Source of the DNA: Photobacterium atrarenae
GTDB lineage: Bacteria; Pseudomonadota; Gammaproteobacteria; Enterobacterales; Vibrionaceae
Reading direction: 5' to 3'
Length of the DNA stretch: 64,000 bases
Assembly: GCF_024380015.1 (NCBI RefSeq)
Contig: NZ_CP101508.1
Coordinates: forward strand, 1,240,902 to 1,304,901
Position numbers and translations under genes: made by a program. The notes beneath the pieces are model-generated. The model worked only from the letters and a program-made list of their open reading frames with translations. It made no database searches and had not been told where the DNA came from. This document shows positions 34,624 to 44,317 of this stretch, piece after piece (within the stretch, counting starts at the first letter, position 1; the number at the start of each line of letters is the position of its first letter).

Positions 34624-35091
34624 TTAGGAAATCTGAGATTGGAGGTAGTTTTCAATGCCAATGTTGCTGATCAGTTCTTGCTGGGTTTCTATCCAGTCGA
34701 CGTAGTCCTCTTCGTAAGCAAGGATACTTTCCAGTAGTTCACGGCTGACGTAGTCGGACTCGGTTTCACAGAATGCGATCGCTTCTCTCAGTAAGTCCAG
34801 CTGCTCCATTTCCAGAACCAGATCGCACTGCAACATTTCTTCGGCTTCTTCGCCGATACGAATTTTTTCCAGGTGCTGCAGGTTCGGTAGCCCTTCGAGG
34901 AACAGAATTCGCTCAATCAGATCATCGGCCTGCTTCATGTCTTTGATTGATTTTTTGTATTCTTTGTCGTTGAGCGCTTCCAACCCCCAGTTGCGAAACA
35001 TTCTGGCATGCAGAAAGTACTGATTGATTGAGGTGAGCTCGAGGGTCAGCACCTGATTGAGGTAACTGATGATCTGCTGTTTACCTTGCAT
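34624..35091 (-). CDS. bfr: Bacterioferritin subunit with haem Met but degraded ferroxidase site
   Basis: A 155-residue bacterioferritin starting MQGKQQIISYLNQVLTLELT. It keeps the axial haem ligand Met52 (KDMKQAD), E18 and E94, but E51 is Asp, H54 is Gln and H130 is Tyr (EEDYVDW), so the di-iron site is probably inactive. It precedes the ferroxidase-type paralogue by 12 nt. The complementary losses suggest a heteropolymer, as described for two-subunit bacterioferritins in other proteobacteria. Confidence 0.93.
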   Translation of the reverse strand: MQGKQQIISYLNQVLTLELTSINQYFLHARMFRNWGLEALNDKEYKKSIKDMKQADDLIERILFLEGLPNLQHLEKIRIGEEAEEMLQCDLVLEMEQLDLLREAIAFCETESDYVSRELLESILAYEEDYVDWIETQQELISNIGIENYLQSQIS

Positions 35092-35955
35092 GGAACTTCC
35101 TCCTTAAGTGACTTTTATTGTCATGATTTTTGCTATGGTTAAGCATAGGTGCTGAGTCAGGTTTGTGGGGAGTGAAGCTCAAAAAATATTGATTTTATTC
35201 CTGATTTTGGCTGAAGAGAGTAAAACTGACACAAATCAGAATAGTTATCATTTGTTTCTCGGCGATAAGCTTTGTTTCCTTCGTTGCCGACTGATCACCA
35301 CAAGCCAGGCTTTTTGGCACTTTCATGTCACAGTGCGTGGGTGGCGCCGATGACTGTGTAAATCACGTGTGTCTCTCTATTTCATCCCGTCTTAAGATGC
35401 CTGAGTACCTATCTGAGCAGATATGATGCATATGTGGTGGGTGATTTTATGTACGTTGTTGTCTAAAATACTGGAGTTGGCCATGCGGCTTCTGACTGAG
35501 TTTTGAGGCATCTATGCGTGGCTGAACAGGAAAAATAAGTAAGATAAATCAAGTAGAAACAGATGTTTTTTGCTAGCTTTGTTCATTGAGTGGCGAAGTT
35601 GCTGAGAAACTATGAAGTTTGCACGTTTCGCAACAAGCCCGGTGCTGAGGCACGGGGGAATCGTGACAGCAGGATTTACTGACTAAGATATAACCAATTG
35701 GATATATTGAATTTTATACTTTATTTTTTCAGATATATGGTAAATACTGCTGTGTAGTTTGTTCAATTTACAAATCTGCGTTTAAAAGCTTTCATCCCCA
35801 TTTTGTCAAGCGACGCCTGGCAGAGAAACTTTGCGCTGAGACACAGAAACAGTGGCAGCTCAGATTTCAAGTTAAGGTAAAATTGGGTAAGATCAGTAAT
35901 AGCTATCCTGCCAATTCCGGCTGGGTGCAGAGCCAAATCATATTGGAGATACAGC
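35092..35955. other. 864-bp intergenic region between bfr and uvrY
   Basis: No convincing gene: a 62-codon frame at 35165 lacks ribosome-binding and composition support. The stretch presumably holds divergent promoters for bfr and uvrY. A CCC/GGG-based hairpin is seen near 35638-35660. No bacterioferritin-associated ferredoxin gene is present here. Confidence 0.4.
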
Positions 35956-36600
35956 TTGATTAATGTATTCCTTGTAGATGATCACGAACTGGTTCGCACA
36001 GGGATCCGACGTCTTCTTGAAGATGTCCGTGGTATTAAAGTGGTAGGGGAAGCCGACAGTGGTGAAGAAGCCGTCAAATGGTGCCGCCAGGAGCATGCGG
36101 ACATCGTGCTGATGGATATGAATATGCCGGGCATCGGTGGCCTTGAAGCGACGCGTAAAATTCTCCGCTTTAGTCCCGATGTCAAAATCATCGTTTTAAC
36201 CATTCATACCGAGAATCCGTTCCCGACCAAAGTGATGCAAGCCGGTGCTGCTGGCTATCTGACCAAAGGGGCTGGTCCGGATGAGATGGTCAATGCGATC
36301 CGGATGGTCAATAGTGGCCAACGGTATATCTCGCCTGAAATTGCCCAGCAGATGGCTTTGAGCCAGTTTGCTTCGGATGCGGAAAATCCGTTTAAGGATT
36401 TGTCTGAACGTGAGCTGCAGATCATGATGATGATCACCAAAGGGCAAAAAGTGACTGAGATTTCAGAGCAGTTGAACCTGAGTCCGAAAACGGTCAACAG
36501 TTACCGCTATCGCTTGTTCAATAAGCTGGATATCAATGGTGATGTCGAGCTGACTCACCTTGCAATTCGTCATGGAATGTTAGACACAGAGACGTTGTAG
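35956..36600 (+). CDS. uvrY: Response regulator UvrY/VarA/GacA
   Basis: A 214-residue NarL-type response regulator. The receiver domain has the phosphoacceptor D54 (VLMDMNMPG) and acidic pocket LVDDH, and the C-terminal LuxR-type HTH is [20 protein letters not shown]. The sequence is close to E. coli UvrY ([36 protein letters not shown]). It activates CsrA-antagonising sRNAs under BarA-type kinases. The start is TTG at 35956, with GGAG at 35945. It is followed 2 nt later by uvrC, the conserved gammaproteobacterial order. Confidence 0.96.
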   Translation: MINVFLVDDHELVRTGIRRLLEDVRGIKVVGEADSGEEAVKWCRQEHADIVLMDMNMPGIGGLEATRKILRFSPDVKIIVLTIHTENPFPTKVMQAGAAGYLTKGAGPDEMVNAIRMVNSGQRYISPEIAQQMALSQFASDAENPFKDLSERELQIMMMITKGQKVTEISEQLNLSPKTVNSYRYRLFNKLDINGDVELTHLAIRHGMLDTETL

Positions 36601-36602
36601 TA

Positions 36603-38453
36603 GTGTCAGAACCGCTTGAATCCCACAGCTTTGATTCGAAAAGCTTCCTGAAAACAGTGACTCACCAGCCTGGCGTGTATCGGATGTACGACCAGTCCGG
36701 TGAGGTCATTTATGTCGGCAAAGCCAAAGATCTGAAAAAACGCCTGTCGAGCTATTTTCGGACCAATGTTGCGGGAGAGAAAACCCGGGCGCTGGTCCAG
36801 AAGATTTGCAAGGTCGATGTAACCGTGACCCACACGGAGACCGAAGCGCTGATCCTAGAGCACAACTACATTAAGTTGTATCTGCCGAAATATAATGTTC
36901 TGCTCCGCGATGATAAATCGTATCCCTATATTTTCCTCAGCAGCAGTACCCACCCGCGATTGACGATCCACCGTGGCGCTAAAAAGCGCAAGGGAGAATA
37001 TTTCGGCCCGTACCCGGATTCGGGCGCGGTGCGTGAAAGCCTGCACCTGCTGCAGAAAATTTTCCCCGTTCGTCAGTGCGAAGACTCGGTGTATGCCAAC
37101 CGTAGTCGGCCGTGTCTGATGTATCAGATTGGTCGCTGTCTGGGCCCGTGTGTCAAAGGGCTGGTGAGTGATGATGATTACCAGGAGCAGGTGAACTACG
37201 TCCGGTTGTTCCTCCAGGGGAAAGATCGCCAGGTGATCGCTTCACTGGTTGAGAAAATGGAGCTGGCGAGTCAGCAACTGGCGTTTGAAAAAGCGGCGAC
37301 TTACCGCGATCAGATCCAGGCGCTGCGGCGGGTTCAGGAGCAGCAGTTTGTCAGCCAGGACAGCGACGATGATATGGACGTGATTGGGATTGCCCACGAG
37401 CAGGGCATGGCCTGTATTCATGCGCTCTATATTCGCCAGGGCAAAATCCTCGGCAGCCGCAGTTACTTCCCTAAATTGCCGACTGACACTGAGCTCACTG
37501 AAGTCTTGTCCAGTTTTGTCAGTCAGTTTTATCTTAATCAGGCAGAAGGCCGGGTGATTCCGTCGGTGATTTTGCTGGGGGCGGAGCTGGGTGAGGAGAA
37601 AGCTGTGATCGGCAATACACTCTCGGAGCTGGCTGGTCGAAAAATCGAACTCCGAACCCAGTCACGCGGCAGCCGGGCGCGATTCCTCAAGTTGGCCCAG
37701 ACCAATGCCAGCACGGCGCTGATCAGTAAGCTCAACCATAAAATGACGGTTCACCAGCGCTTTACCGAGCTGCGTGAAGTGCTTAAGCTCAATAGCCTGG
37801 CGCGGATGGAGTGTTTCGACATCAGCCATACCATGGGTGAGAAAACCGTGGCATCGTGTGTGGTGTTCAACCAGGATGGGCCGCTGAAGCAAGAATATCG
37901 CCGCTATAACATCACCGGCATTACCGGCGGGGATGACTATGCCGCGATGGCACAAGCTTTGGCCCGGCGATATGATAAACAGTTGGATCCGGACAAAATC
38001 CCCGACATTATTTTCATTGACGGGGGTAGAGGTCAGCTTTCAAGAGCGTATGATGTAGTGGCGCCGCTGATGAGCGAGTGGCCGAAACGTGCGCTGTTGG
38101 TCGGGGTCGCCAAGGGCACCACGCGTAAACCCGGACTGGAAACCCTGCTTCTGGTGACAGGCGAAGAATTTACCATGCCGTCGGACTCGCCGGCGCTGCA
38201 TTTGATCCAGCATATTCGTGATGAAAGTCACAATCACGCCATTAGTGGGCATCGGGCACAGCGGGCAAAAGTGAGAAAGCGCAGTGTGCTGGAAGATGTG
38301 GAAGGGATCGGGCCAAAGCGTCGCCAGGCACTGTTGAAATATATGGGCGGGTTACAAGAACTGAAAAGAGCAAGTCGAGAAGAAATTGCCAAGGTACCTG
38401 GTATCAGTCGTGCGCTGGCAGAAAAAATCTATGACGCATTGCAGCACGGCTAG
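36603..38453 (+). CDS. uvrC: Excinuclease ABC subunit C
   Basis: The 616-residue dual-incision nuclease of nucleotide excision repair. The N-terminal GIY-YIG domain is [20 protein letters not shown]; the UvrB-binding UVR motif is around [20 protein letters not shown]; the RNase H-like 5' nuclease domain includes CFDISHTMG and [11 protein letters not shown]; the C-terminal helix-hairpin-helix pair is [19 protein letters not shown] start at 36603, 2 nt after the uvrY stop. Confidence 0.98.
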   Translation: MSEPLESHSFDSKSFLKTVTHQPGVYRMYDQSGEVIYVGKAKDLKKRLSSYFRTNVAGEKTRALVQKICKVDVTVTHTETEALILEHNYIKLYLPKYNVLLRDDKSYPYIFLSSSTHPRLTIHRGAKKRKGEYFGPYPDSGAVRESLHLLQKIFPVRQCEDSVYANRSRPCLMYQIGRCLGPCVKGLVSDDDYQEQVNYVRLFLQGKDRQVIASLVEKMELASQQLAFEKAATYRDQIQALRRVQEQQFVSQDSDDDMDVIGIAHEQGMACIHALYIRQGKILGSRSYFPKLPTDTELTEVLSSFVSQFYLNQAEGRVIPSVILLGAELGEEKAVIGNTLSELAGRKIELRTQSRGSRARFLKLAQTNASTALISKLNHKMTVHQRFTELREVLKLNSLARMECFDISHTMGEKTVASCVVFNQDGPLKQEYRRYNITGITGGDDYAAMAQALARRYDKQLDPDKIPDIIFIDGGRGQLSRAYDVVAPLMSEWPKRALLVGVAKGTTRKPGLETLLLVTGEEFTMPSDSPALHLIQHIRDESHNHAISGHRAQRAKVRKRSVLEDVEGIGPKRRQALLKYMGGLQELKRASREEIAKVPGISRALAEKIYDALQHG

Positions 38454-38496
38454 CTTTGCGGCACCCTAATAAAATTAATCATAAGAACTAGTTATT

Positions 38497-39054
38497 ATGC
38501 GTTTAACGATTCCGAACATCCTCAGTTTTATCCGGCTGCTCCTTATTCCTTTCTTTGTGGTCACTTTTTATCTGCCGTATAGCTGGGCTCCTTTTGCAAC
38601 TGCGTTGATTTTTTTCATTGCCGGTGTTACTGACTGGTTCGATGGCTATCTGGCACGAAAGCTCAACCAGACCACCCGGTTCGGGGCGTTCATTGATCCG
38701 GTGGCAGACAAGGTGATGGTCGCAGCGGCGATGGTGCTGGTCGTTGAACATTTTCATTCGGTTTGGGTTACGATTCCTGCCGTGACTATGATTGGCCGGG
38801 AAATTATTATCTCTGCGCTGCGTGAGTGGATGGCTGAGCTGGGCAAGCGCTCGAGCGTGGCGGTGTCCTGGGTCGGCAAGGTCAAAACCGGCTCGCAGAT
38901 GTTTGCCTTGATGGTGTTACTCTGGCACCCGAATGAATGGCTGGTTTGGGTCGGTTATGTTGCCCTGTATGTGGCGATGGTGCTGACCTATTGGTCGATG
39001 TATGCCTATCTTCGGGCAGCGAAGGATGACCTGCTGAACTCTGAAGATGCCTGA
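38497..39054 (+). CDS. pgsA: CDP-diacylglycerol-glycerol-3-phosphate 3-phosphatidyltransferase
   Basis: A 185-residue inner-membrane enzyme that makes phosphatidylglycerophosphate, the first committed step to phosphatidylglycerol. The CDP-alcohol phosphotransferase motif DGxxARx8Gx3Dx3D is complete, starting at [10 protein letters not shown] and ending [11 protein letters not shown]. Several membrane helices follow. Conserved position after uvrC. Confidence 0.97.
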   Translation: MRLTIPNILSFIRLLLIPFFVVTFYLPYSWAPFATALIFFIAGVTDWFDGYLARKLNQTTRFGAFIDPVADKVMVAAAMVLVVEHFHSVWVTIPAVTMIGREIIISALREWMAELGKRSSVAVSWVGKVKTGSQMFALMVLLWHPNEWLVWVGYVALYVAMVLTYWSMYAYLRAAKDDLLNSEDA

Positions 39055-39097
39055 TCGCCACCGGTGATCGATGGATACTGAGCGGTAAGTGTTTTAT

Positions 39098-39122
39098 AAG
39101 CGGCATTTGTTGCCGCTTTTTG
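39098..39122 (+). terminator. Terminator after pgsA
   Basis: AAGCGGCA (39098-39105) pairs with TGCCGCTT (39111-39118), followed by a T-run. Confidence 0.88.
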
Positions 39123-39146
39123 TTTGCCGGCGTGAGCTACATATTT

Positions 39147-39327
39147 ATACCAATCGCAGTAATTAATACCAATTGCAGTAAATAACTGGTCATCCTAGCT
39201 TGTTCAAATGCTCGATAACTGCGTTAGAATTTTTGATTGTAGAATAACTACTTATCTAAAAACTCTGCCTTGCTCTCAAACATTTTTCCGGCACGATTTC
39301 TGATCACTTACTTACTTTGATTGGTAT
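39147..39327. repeat. MITE-like repeat with ATACCAAT ends
   Basis: ATACCAATCGCAGTAA (39147-39162) is repeated at 39166-39181 with one change and is matched in inverted orientation by TTACTTTGATTGGTAT at 39312-39327. The 160-180 bp between lacks coding potential. The structure fits a small non-autonomous or palindromic repeat family. I see only this copy in the window. Confidence 0.6.
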
Positions 39328-39421
39328 TGCATGATTGCTGGCGTTTTTTCTCTCATAGAGCCGTTGTTTTAATAGTTTTGGCGAAAAATGAAACGAACAG
39401 CTGTGTTTTTTCATTTTTTTC

Positions 39422-39449
39422 GTGACAGCCTGGTGTGGATCTGTAAAAT
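39422..39449 (+). promoter_or_regulatory. Promoter of the first tRNA-Cys
   Basis: GTGACA (39422-39427) and TAAAAT (39444-39449) are spaced by 16 nt, about 45 nt before the tRNA. A CCGAA...CGGT leader similar to that of the second tRNA-Cys follows. Confidence 0.5.
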
Positions 39450-39494
39450 GGCCGCCATACCGAACGGGGCGACCCGAAACGGTAACACTACAGA

Positions 39495-39568
39495 GGCGCG
39501 TTGGCAGAGTGGCTATGCAGCGGATTGCAAATCCGTGGACCTCGGTTCGACTCCGGGACGCGCCTCCA
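39495..39568 (+). tRNA. tRNA-Cys (GCA), first copy
   Basis: A 74-nt tRNA with GGCGCGT acceptor start, anticodon stem GGATT/AATCC around the loop with GCA, T-arm GGTTCGACTCC and encoded CCA end. Identical in sequence to the copy at 50049-50122. Confidence 0.97.
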
Positions 39569-39593
39569 TTTCCTATCGATTCGGTAGGAAATC

Positions 39594-39618
39594 AAACCAG
39601 CATCAAGCTGGTTTTTTT
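39594..39618 (+). terminator. Terminator after tRNA-Cys copy 1
   Basis: AAACCAGC (39594-39601) pairs with GCTGGTTT (39607-39614), followed by T-run to 39618. Confidence 0.9.
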
Positions 39619-39851
39619 GTATCTGGCATTTAGCTTTTCTCCTGCTTTGAGCCTCCCCTCTGAAGCTGACGACCCACTTTTGAGCGATTGGTAAACTTTT
39701 TGCAACAGGTTTGTGAATTCGAGTTTATTTATTTGCTAATATCCCCCCGATAAAATACGGCTATTCCAATCACTGCCAGTTTCGGTGTGTTTTCTACCCG
39801 GCAGGCAGAACATAATAAATAATCCCTCGGGATGAAGTACACGGAGCCGCC

Positions 39852-42701
39852 ATGCAGCAACCCTATAACACCCTGATTGCGCAGTTACAGGAGCGCATAG
39901 ATGCCGAGCGGATCATCACTGATCCGACGCTGACGCTGGCCTATGGAACTGATGCCAGTTTTTACCGCCTAGTGCCGAAATTGATCCTGCAACTGGACAA
40001 CCTGGAGGAAGTGGTTTTTGCGATGAAGGCGTGCTATGCCCTGAATATTGCTGTGACCTTCCGCGCCGCCGGGACCAGTTTGTCCGGTCAGGCACTCTCA
40101 GATTCGGTGTTGATCACCCTGACCACGAACTGGCGCCATCATGAAATCTTAAACGGCGGCGAGCAGATCTGGTTACAGCCGGGCGTGATTGGGGCTGAAG
40201 CCAACAAGTTGTTGGCCCCGTACGGCCGAAAAATCGGGCCGGATCCCGCGTCAATCAACACTTGTAAAATTGGTGGCATTGCGGCGAATAACGCCTCGGG
40301 GATGTGCTGCGGGACCGCCCAGAACAGCTACAAGACACTGGCGGGGATGACGATTGTGCTGGCCGATGGCACAGTATTAAATACTTTAGATGACGCCAGT
40401 GTTGCAGCGTTTCGCCGCAGTCACAGCGAGATGCTGGATGACTTGACCGCGCTTGCGCGCAGCTGCCTGGACAATCCGCCACTGGCAGAGAAAATCCGCC
40501 ATAAATACCGCCTGAAAAATACCACTGGGTATAGCCTGAACGCATTGGTTGATTATCAGGATCCGATCGAGATCCTTCAGCATTTGATGATCGGCTCCGA
40601 AGGCACCCTCGGTTTTATTGCTGATATCACTTATAACACCGTGGTTGATCATGCCTTTAAAGCGTCGGGCTTGTTTGTGTTTGCGGATATTGAAACCACT
40701 TGCCTGGCGGTGAGTGAGCTGAGCAAGACCCGGGTTGCGGCGGTGGAGCTGATGGACAGCCGTGCGTTGGCCTCGGTCGCGGATAAGCCGGGAATGCCGG
40801 ACTTTATCGCCCGCCTGGGCGCGGAAGGTAATACGGAGGCAGCAGCGTTACTGGTGGAGATCCACGCCGAAGACGATCCGGGTCTGAGTGAGCAGTCGGA
40901 TGCGCTGACTAATCTGATCAATGGCTTTGCGCCGATCGAAACGGTGCCGTTTAGTCGCGATCCGCAAGTGTGCGCACAGCTTTGGGGCGTTCGCAAAGGT
41001 CTGTTCCCGGCGGTCGGGGCGGTCCGTGAAACCGGTACGACAGTGATCATTGAAGATGTGGCGTTTCCGATTGAGCAACTGGCACCGGCGGTACGTGAGT
41101 TGCAGGAGCTGTTCACCACTTATGAATATCATGAGGCGATCATCTTTGGTCATGCTTTGGCGGGGAACCTGCATTTCGTGTTCACCCAGGCATTTGATAC
41201 CGATGCTGAAATTACCCGCTATGGCGCTTTTATGGACGCAGTGGCCAAGCTGGTGGCGGTGGATTATCAGGGCTCACTGAAAGCTGAGCATGGCACGGGC
41301 CGAAACATGGCGCCGTTTGTCGAGCTGGAGTGGGGCAGTGAAGGTTATGCCTTGATGCAACAAATCAAGCGGATTTTCGACCGCACCGGCATCTTAAACC
41401 CGGGGGTGATCCTCAATGATGACAGCGATGCCCACGTCAAAGATCTCAAAGCGATGCCCGCGGCCGATACGCTGATCGATAAGTGTATTGAGTGCGGCTT
41501 TTGTGAGCCGGTTTGTCCGTCACGCAACCTGTCGCTGACGCCGCGCCAGCGCAATACCGTGTATCGTGAAATTCAGCGCCTGCGCCGCAGTAATGAAGAT
41601 CCGGCCCGACTGGCGCAGATTGAGCATGCGTTTCAGTACCAGGGGGTTGATACTTGTGCGGCGACCGGCTTGTGTGCCGAGCGGTGTCCGGTCGATATCA
41701 ATACCGGTGATTTGATGCGTAAGTTACGAGCAAATCACTCAGCGATGGCAACGACCATTGCCCGCTGGACGGCGGATCATTTTGATGGCGTCACGTCAGT
41801 GACCCGGCTGGGCCTGAATGCCGCCAATGGTTTACACGGCTTGCTAGGCGGCAGTGCGATGCGCTCGGCGAGCAAAGCGGCCCGCAAGCTCTCCGGAAAC
41901 CGGCTGCCACTGTGGACACCCCATATGCCGCGCTCCGCAGGGAAGCTGCGCCAACCATCCGGGTTGAAGATCAACGCCATCGGGCGGGAGAAAATTGTCT
42001 ACTTCCCGAGTTGTGCCTCGCGCAATATGGGCACCGAGAAGGATGCGATGGATGCAAGGCCACTGTTTGAAGTCACCTTATCGTTGCTGGCCAAAGCCGG
42101 ATACGAGGTCGTGATCCCGGACAACCTGAATAGTCAGTGCTGCGGCATGCCGTATCAGAGTAAGGGCTTTCCGGAGACGGCACACAGCAAGGCCAAACAG
42201 CTGGAAGCCGCGTTGTGGCAGGCATCCGAGCAGGGCAGGTTACCGGTACTGATGGATACCAGCCCGTGTGCCAGCCTGAGTAAAGATACGCTGCGATCAG
42301 ATTTGACGATTTATGAGCCGTTCCAGTTTGTCGCCGAGTTTGTCATGCCGCGACTGGAGATCACCCCGCAGGATGAGCCGGTAATGCTGCATATTACCTG
42401 TATTTCCCGGCGCAAGGGCCTGGCGGGTGTGATGCAAAAAGTGACGGAAGCCTGCGCAAAACGGGTGGTGATCCCGGAAGATATTCAGTGTTGCGGCTTT
42501 GCCGGGGATAAAGGCTTTACGACACCCGAGCTTAATGCATCGGCCCTGTCGCCGCTCAAGGCACAGGTGCCGGAAGACTGCCGGGAGGGTTATTCCAATA
42601 GCCGGACCTGTGAGATCGGCCTGTCGGAGCACAGCGGGATTGAATATCGCTCGATTTTGTATCTCGTGGATAAGGTGAGTCAGCCGGTTGCCGGCAAATG
42701 A
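39852..42701 (+). CDS. FAD- and Fe-S-dependent 2-hydroxyacid dehydrogenase (Dld-II/YdiJ-like)
   Basis: A 949-residue flavo-iron-sulphur protein. The N-terminal FAD_binding_4 domain carries the pyrophosphate loop FRAAGTSLSGQALSD, and the FAD C-terminal domain ends near GHALAGNLHF and HGTGRNM. Two ferredoxin-type clusters follow (CIECGFCEPVC and CAATGLCAERC), then a CCG domain with CCGMPYQSKGF and CCGFAGDKGF. Such proteins oxidise D-lactate or D-2-hydroxyglutarate and pass electrons to quinones. The length fits respiratory Dld-II better than E. coli YdiJ. No lactate permease or lldEFG genes are adjacent. Confidence 0.9.
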   Translation: MQQPYNTLIAQLQERIDAERIITDPTLTLAYGTDASFYRLVPKLILQLDNLEEVVFAMKACYALNIAVTFRAAGTSLSGQALSDSVLITLTTNWRHHEILNGGEQIWLQPGVIGAEANKLLAPYGRKIGPDPASINTCKIGGIAANNASGMCCGTAQNSYKTLAGMTIVLADGTVLNTLDDASVAAFRRSHSEMLDDLTALARSCLDNPPLAEKIRHKYRLKNTTGYSLNALVDYQDPIEILQHLMIGSEGTLGFIADITYNTVVDHAFKASGLFVFADIETTCLAVSELSKTRVAAVELMDSRALASVADKPGMPDFIARLGAEGNTEAAALLVEIHAEDDPGLSEQSDALTNLINGFAPIETVPFSRDPQVCAQLWGVRKGLFPAVGAVRETGTTVIIEDVAFPIEQLAPAVRELQELFTTYEYHEAIIFGHALAGNLHFVFTQAFDTDAEITRYGAFMDAVAKLVAVDYQGSLKAEHGTGRNMAPFVELEWGSEGYALMQQIKRIFDRTGILNPGVILNDDSDAHVKDLKAMPAADTLIDKCIECGFCEPVCPSRNLSLTPRQRNTVYREIQRLRRSNEDPARLAQIEHAFQYQGVDTCAATGLCAERCPVDINTGDLMRKLRANHSAMATTIARWTADHFDGVTSVTRLGLNAANGLHGLLGGSAMRSASKAARKLSGNRLPLWTPHMPRSAGKLRQPSGLKINAIGREKIVYFPSCASRNMGTEKDAMDARPLFEVTLSLLAKAGYEVVIPDNLNSQCCGMPYQSKGFPETAHSKAKQLEAALWQASEQGRLPVLMDTSPCASLSKDTLRSDLTIYEPFQFVAEFVMPRLEITPQDEPVMLHITCISRRKGLAGVMQKVTEACAKRVVIPEDIQCCGFAGDKGFTTPELNASALSPLKAQVPEDCREGYSNSRTCEIGLSEHSGIEYRSILYLVDKVSQPVAGK

Positions 42702-42747
42702 AGCAGCACGCCCCCTGTGGCCGGAACCCGGTCACAGGGAGCGTGGT

Positions 42748-43650
42748 TCAGAACTTCTCCTTGTGCTGCTGATAGCACTGGTACAGGTGTTCAATAAACA
42801 GACGGATTTTAGCCGGCTGGTGGCGGGTATACGGATAGATGGCGTAGATCCCGAGCCGTTTGGCGACCTGATCCCGCAGCACTTCTACCAGCTCTCCCCG
42901 GGCCAGATCATCGGCCACCAGAATTCGCGGTACATACACCAGCCCCTGACCAAGCAGGGCAGCGCTACGCAGGGAGGATGCGTTGTTGGTGCTGAAATTG
43001 CCGTTGACTCTGACGGTAAACGGGCCGCTTTTTCCTTTGAATAACCACTCAGTTGCCCCGGTTTCCTGGTAGGAATAGGCCAGACAGTTGTGCTTATCCA
43101 GCTCCTGGTAGGATTTGGGCGCTTTATGGCGCGCAAAATAGCTTGGGGCGCCACAGATGACCCATTGTGCTTCGACCAGCCGGCGAGCGATAAAGCTGGA
43201 ATCAGGCAACATCCCGGTGCGGATGGCCAGATCATAGCCTTCTTCCACGATATCGACAAACCGGTTGTCCAGATCCATCTGAATCGTGATTTCCGGATAT
43301 TTCTCGCTGAATTCTGCAATTGCCTTGGGTAGGATCAGCTCCCCGGAAATCGTCGGTACGGTAATGCGAATGGTCCCGGACAAGCGCTCTCCCAGACCGC
43401 TCATGGCATCTTCTGCGTTTTGCACTGAGAGATAGACTTCACGGGCATGGCTGAAGAAGACTTCGCCGGCTTCGGTGAGCGTCAGTTTCCGGGTCGTTCG
43501 GTAAAGGAGTTGGACCCCGAGCTCTTCTTCGAGCCGGGTCATGCGTTTACTGACAACGGATTTTGTCAGGCCGATATGCTCAGCTGCTTTACTGAAAGAG
43601 CCTTGCTCGATGAGGTGGTAAAAAATCAGGAAGTCATCGGTGTTTCGCAT
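42748..43650 (-). CDS. LysR-family regulator
   Basis: A 300-residue LTTR with N-terminal winged HTH (FSKAAEHIGLTKSVVSKRMT, RLEEELGVQLLYRTTRKL) and a CrgA-like effector domain (PTISGELILPKAIAEFSEK, EGYDLAIRTGMLPDSSFIAR). It is convergent with the dehydrogenase gene and divergent from the norspermidine operon. A 31-bp palindrome lies 12 nt before its start and is a likely autoregulatory site. Whether it controls the dat-ddc operon is unknown. Confidence 0.92.
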   Translation of the reverse strand: MRNTDDFLIFYHLIEQGSFSKAAEHIGLTKSVVSKRMTRLEEELGVQLLYRTTRKLTLTEAGEVFFSHAREVYLSVQNAEDAMSGLGERLSGTIRITVPTISGELILPKAIAEFSEKYPEITIQMDLDNRFVDIVEEGYDLAIRTGMLPDSSFIARRLVEAQWVICGAPSYFARHKAPKSYQELDKHNCLAYSYQETGATEWLFKGKSGPFTVRVNGNFSTNNASSLRSAALLGQGLVYVPRILVADDLARGELVEVLRDQVAKRLGIYAIYPYTRHQPAKIRLFIEHLYQCYQQHKEKF

Positions 43651-43662
43651 GATTGATAAACT

Positions 43663-43693
43663 TAATGCAACAATAATTATTATTGTTGCATTA
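43663..43693. promoter_or_regulatory. 31-bp perfect palindrome, probable LysR operator
   Basis: Two 15-bp arms (TAATGCAACAATAAT and its exact reverse complement) flank one central T. The site is 12 nt upstream of the LysR start and contains the T-N11-A type symmetry bound by LTTRs. It could also act on the rightward promoter. Confidence 0.75.
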
Positions 43694-43710
43694 TACGCGG
43701 GAGAATGGAA

Positions 43711-43724
43711 TTCCCCTAGGGGAA
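43711..43724. promoter_or_regulatory. 14-bp perfect palindrome TTCCCCTAGGGGAA
   Basis: A second, GC-rich palindrome 17 nt to the right of the LysR site in the same divergent region. It could be an operator for another regulator of the norspermidine operon. No specific factor is assigned. Confidence 0.5.
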
Positions 43725-44015
43725 GTCACCACAATTGGGCGAAAGCAATGTATTACCGTTTGTTGATACCCGCAGGATGGGGTTGTCATAAAAATATAAC
43801 AATGTAGTAAAAAATAATGTTTGTCATTCCCATCGACACTATGTTACGTTCTGCGCAATCTCAGACAATAGCTTTCTGAGACATATGCGCTGTGATGAAT
43901 TCAGGCTGATTGCACCACAGCGGTCGTAGGTACTGACAGGTCAACTGTCAGTAGAAGGGCATTGATAGCGCTAACCTGCCAGAAGTAAGCAGGAGCATAT
44001 TGAAGGAACCCAACA

Positions 44016-44087
44016 GTGATTACACTCATATCTAAAAATCAAATCAGCTTCGTCTTACCGACCTGCAGTATTATTACTGAGCCTTGA
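44016..44087 (+). CDS. Possible 23-codon leader peptide upstream of the norspermidine genes
   Basis: AAGGAA at 44002-44007 is followed by GTG 44016 and a short frame ending TGA at 44085. The peptide starts MITLISKNQISFVLPTCSII and ends TEP, a proline right before the stop, as in the E. coli TnaC leader. Around it lie several hairpins (43859-43882, 43933-43953, 43975-43993, 44106-44122). The whole 43694-44317 leader contains no other gene. Function as an attenuator is inference. Confidence 0.3.
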   Translation: MITLISKNQISFVLPTCSIITEP

Positions 44088-44317
44088 TTTTCCATCTCTG
44101 ATCAAAACAGCTTTTGGCTGTAAACCCGTGACTTTTTCGGCGCACCGCTGATGGTCTCCTTGTGTTTACAGACCGGGAACATATCTCTGATCTATGACAT
44201 AAGTATCTGAATTTTGGTTAATTGATGGCCATGTCAGCCCATTGTGTTGTTGTATAGCTCAGATTGCTATGTTTTCTGTCGACCGCTGGCAGCGGAATTA
44301 ATTTTTGGATCGCACTC

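Noticed and set aside
35165..35353. 62-codon plus-strand frame in the bfr-uvrY gap
   Set aside because: No ribosome site, start codon is poor and composition is not protein-like.
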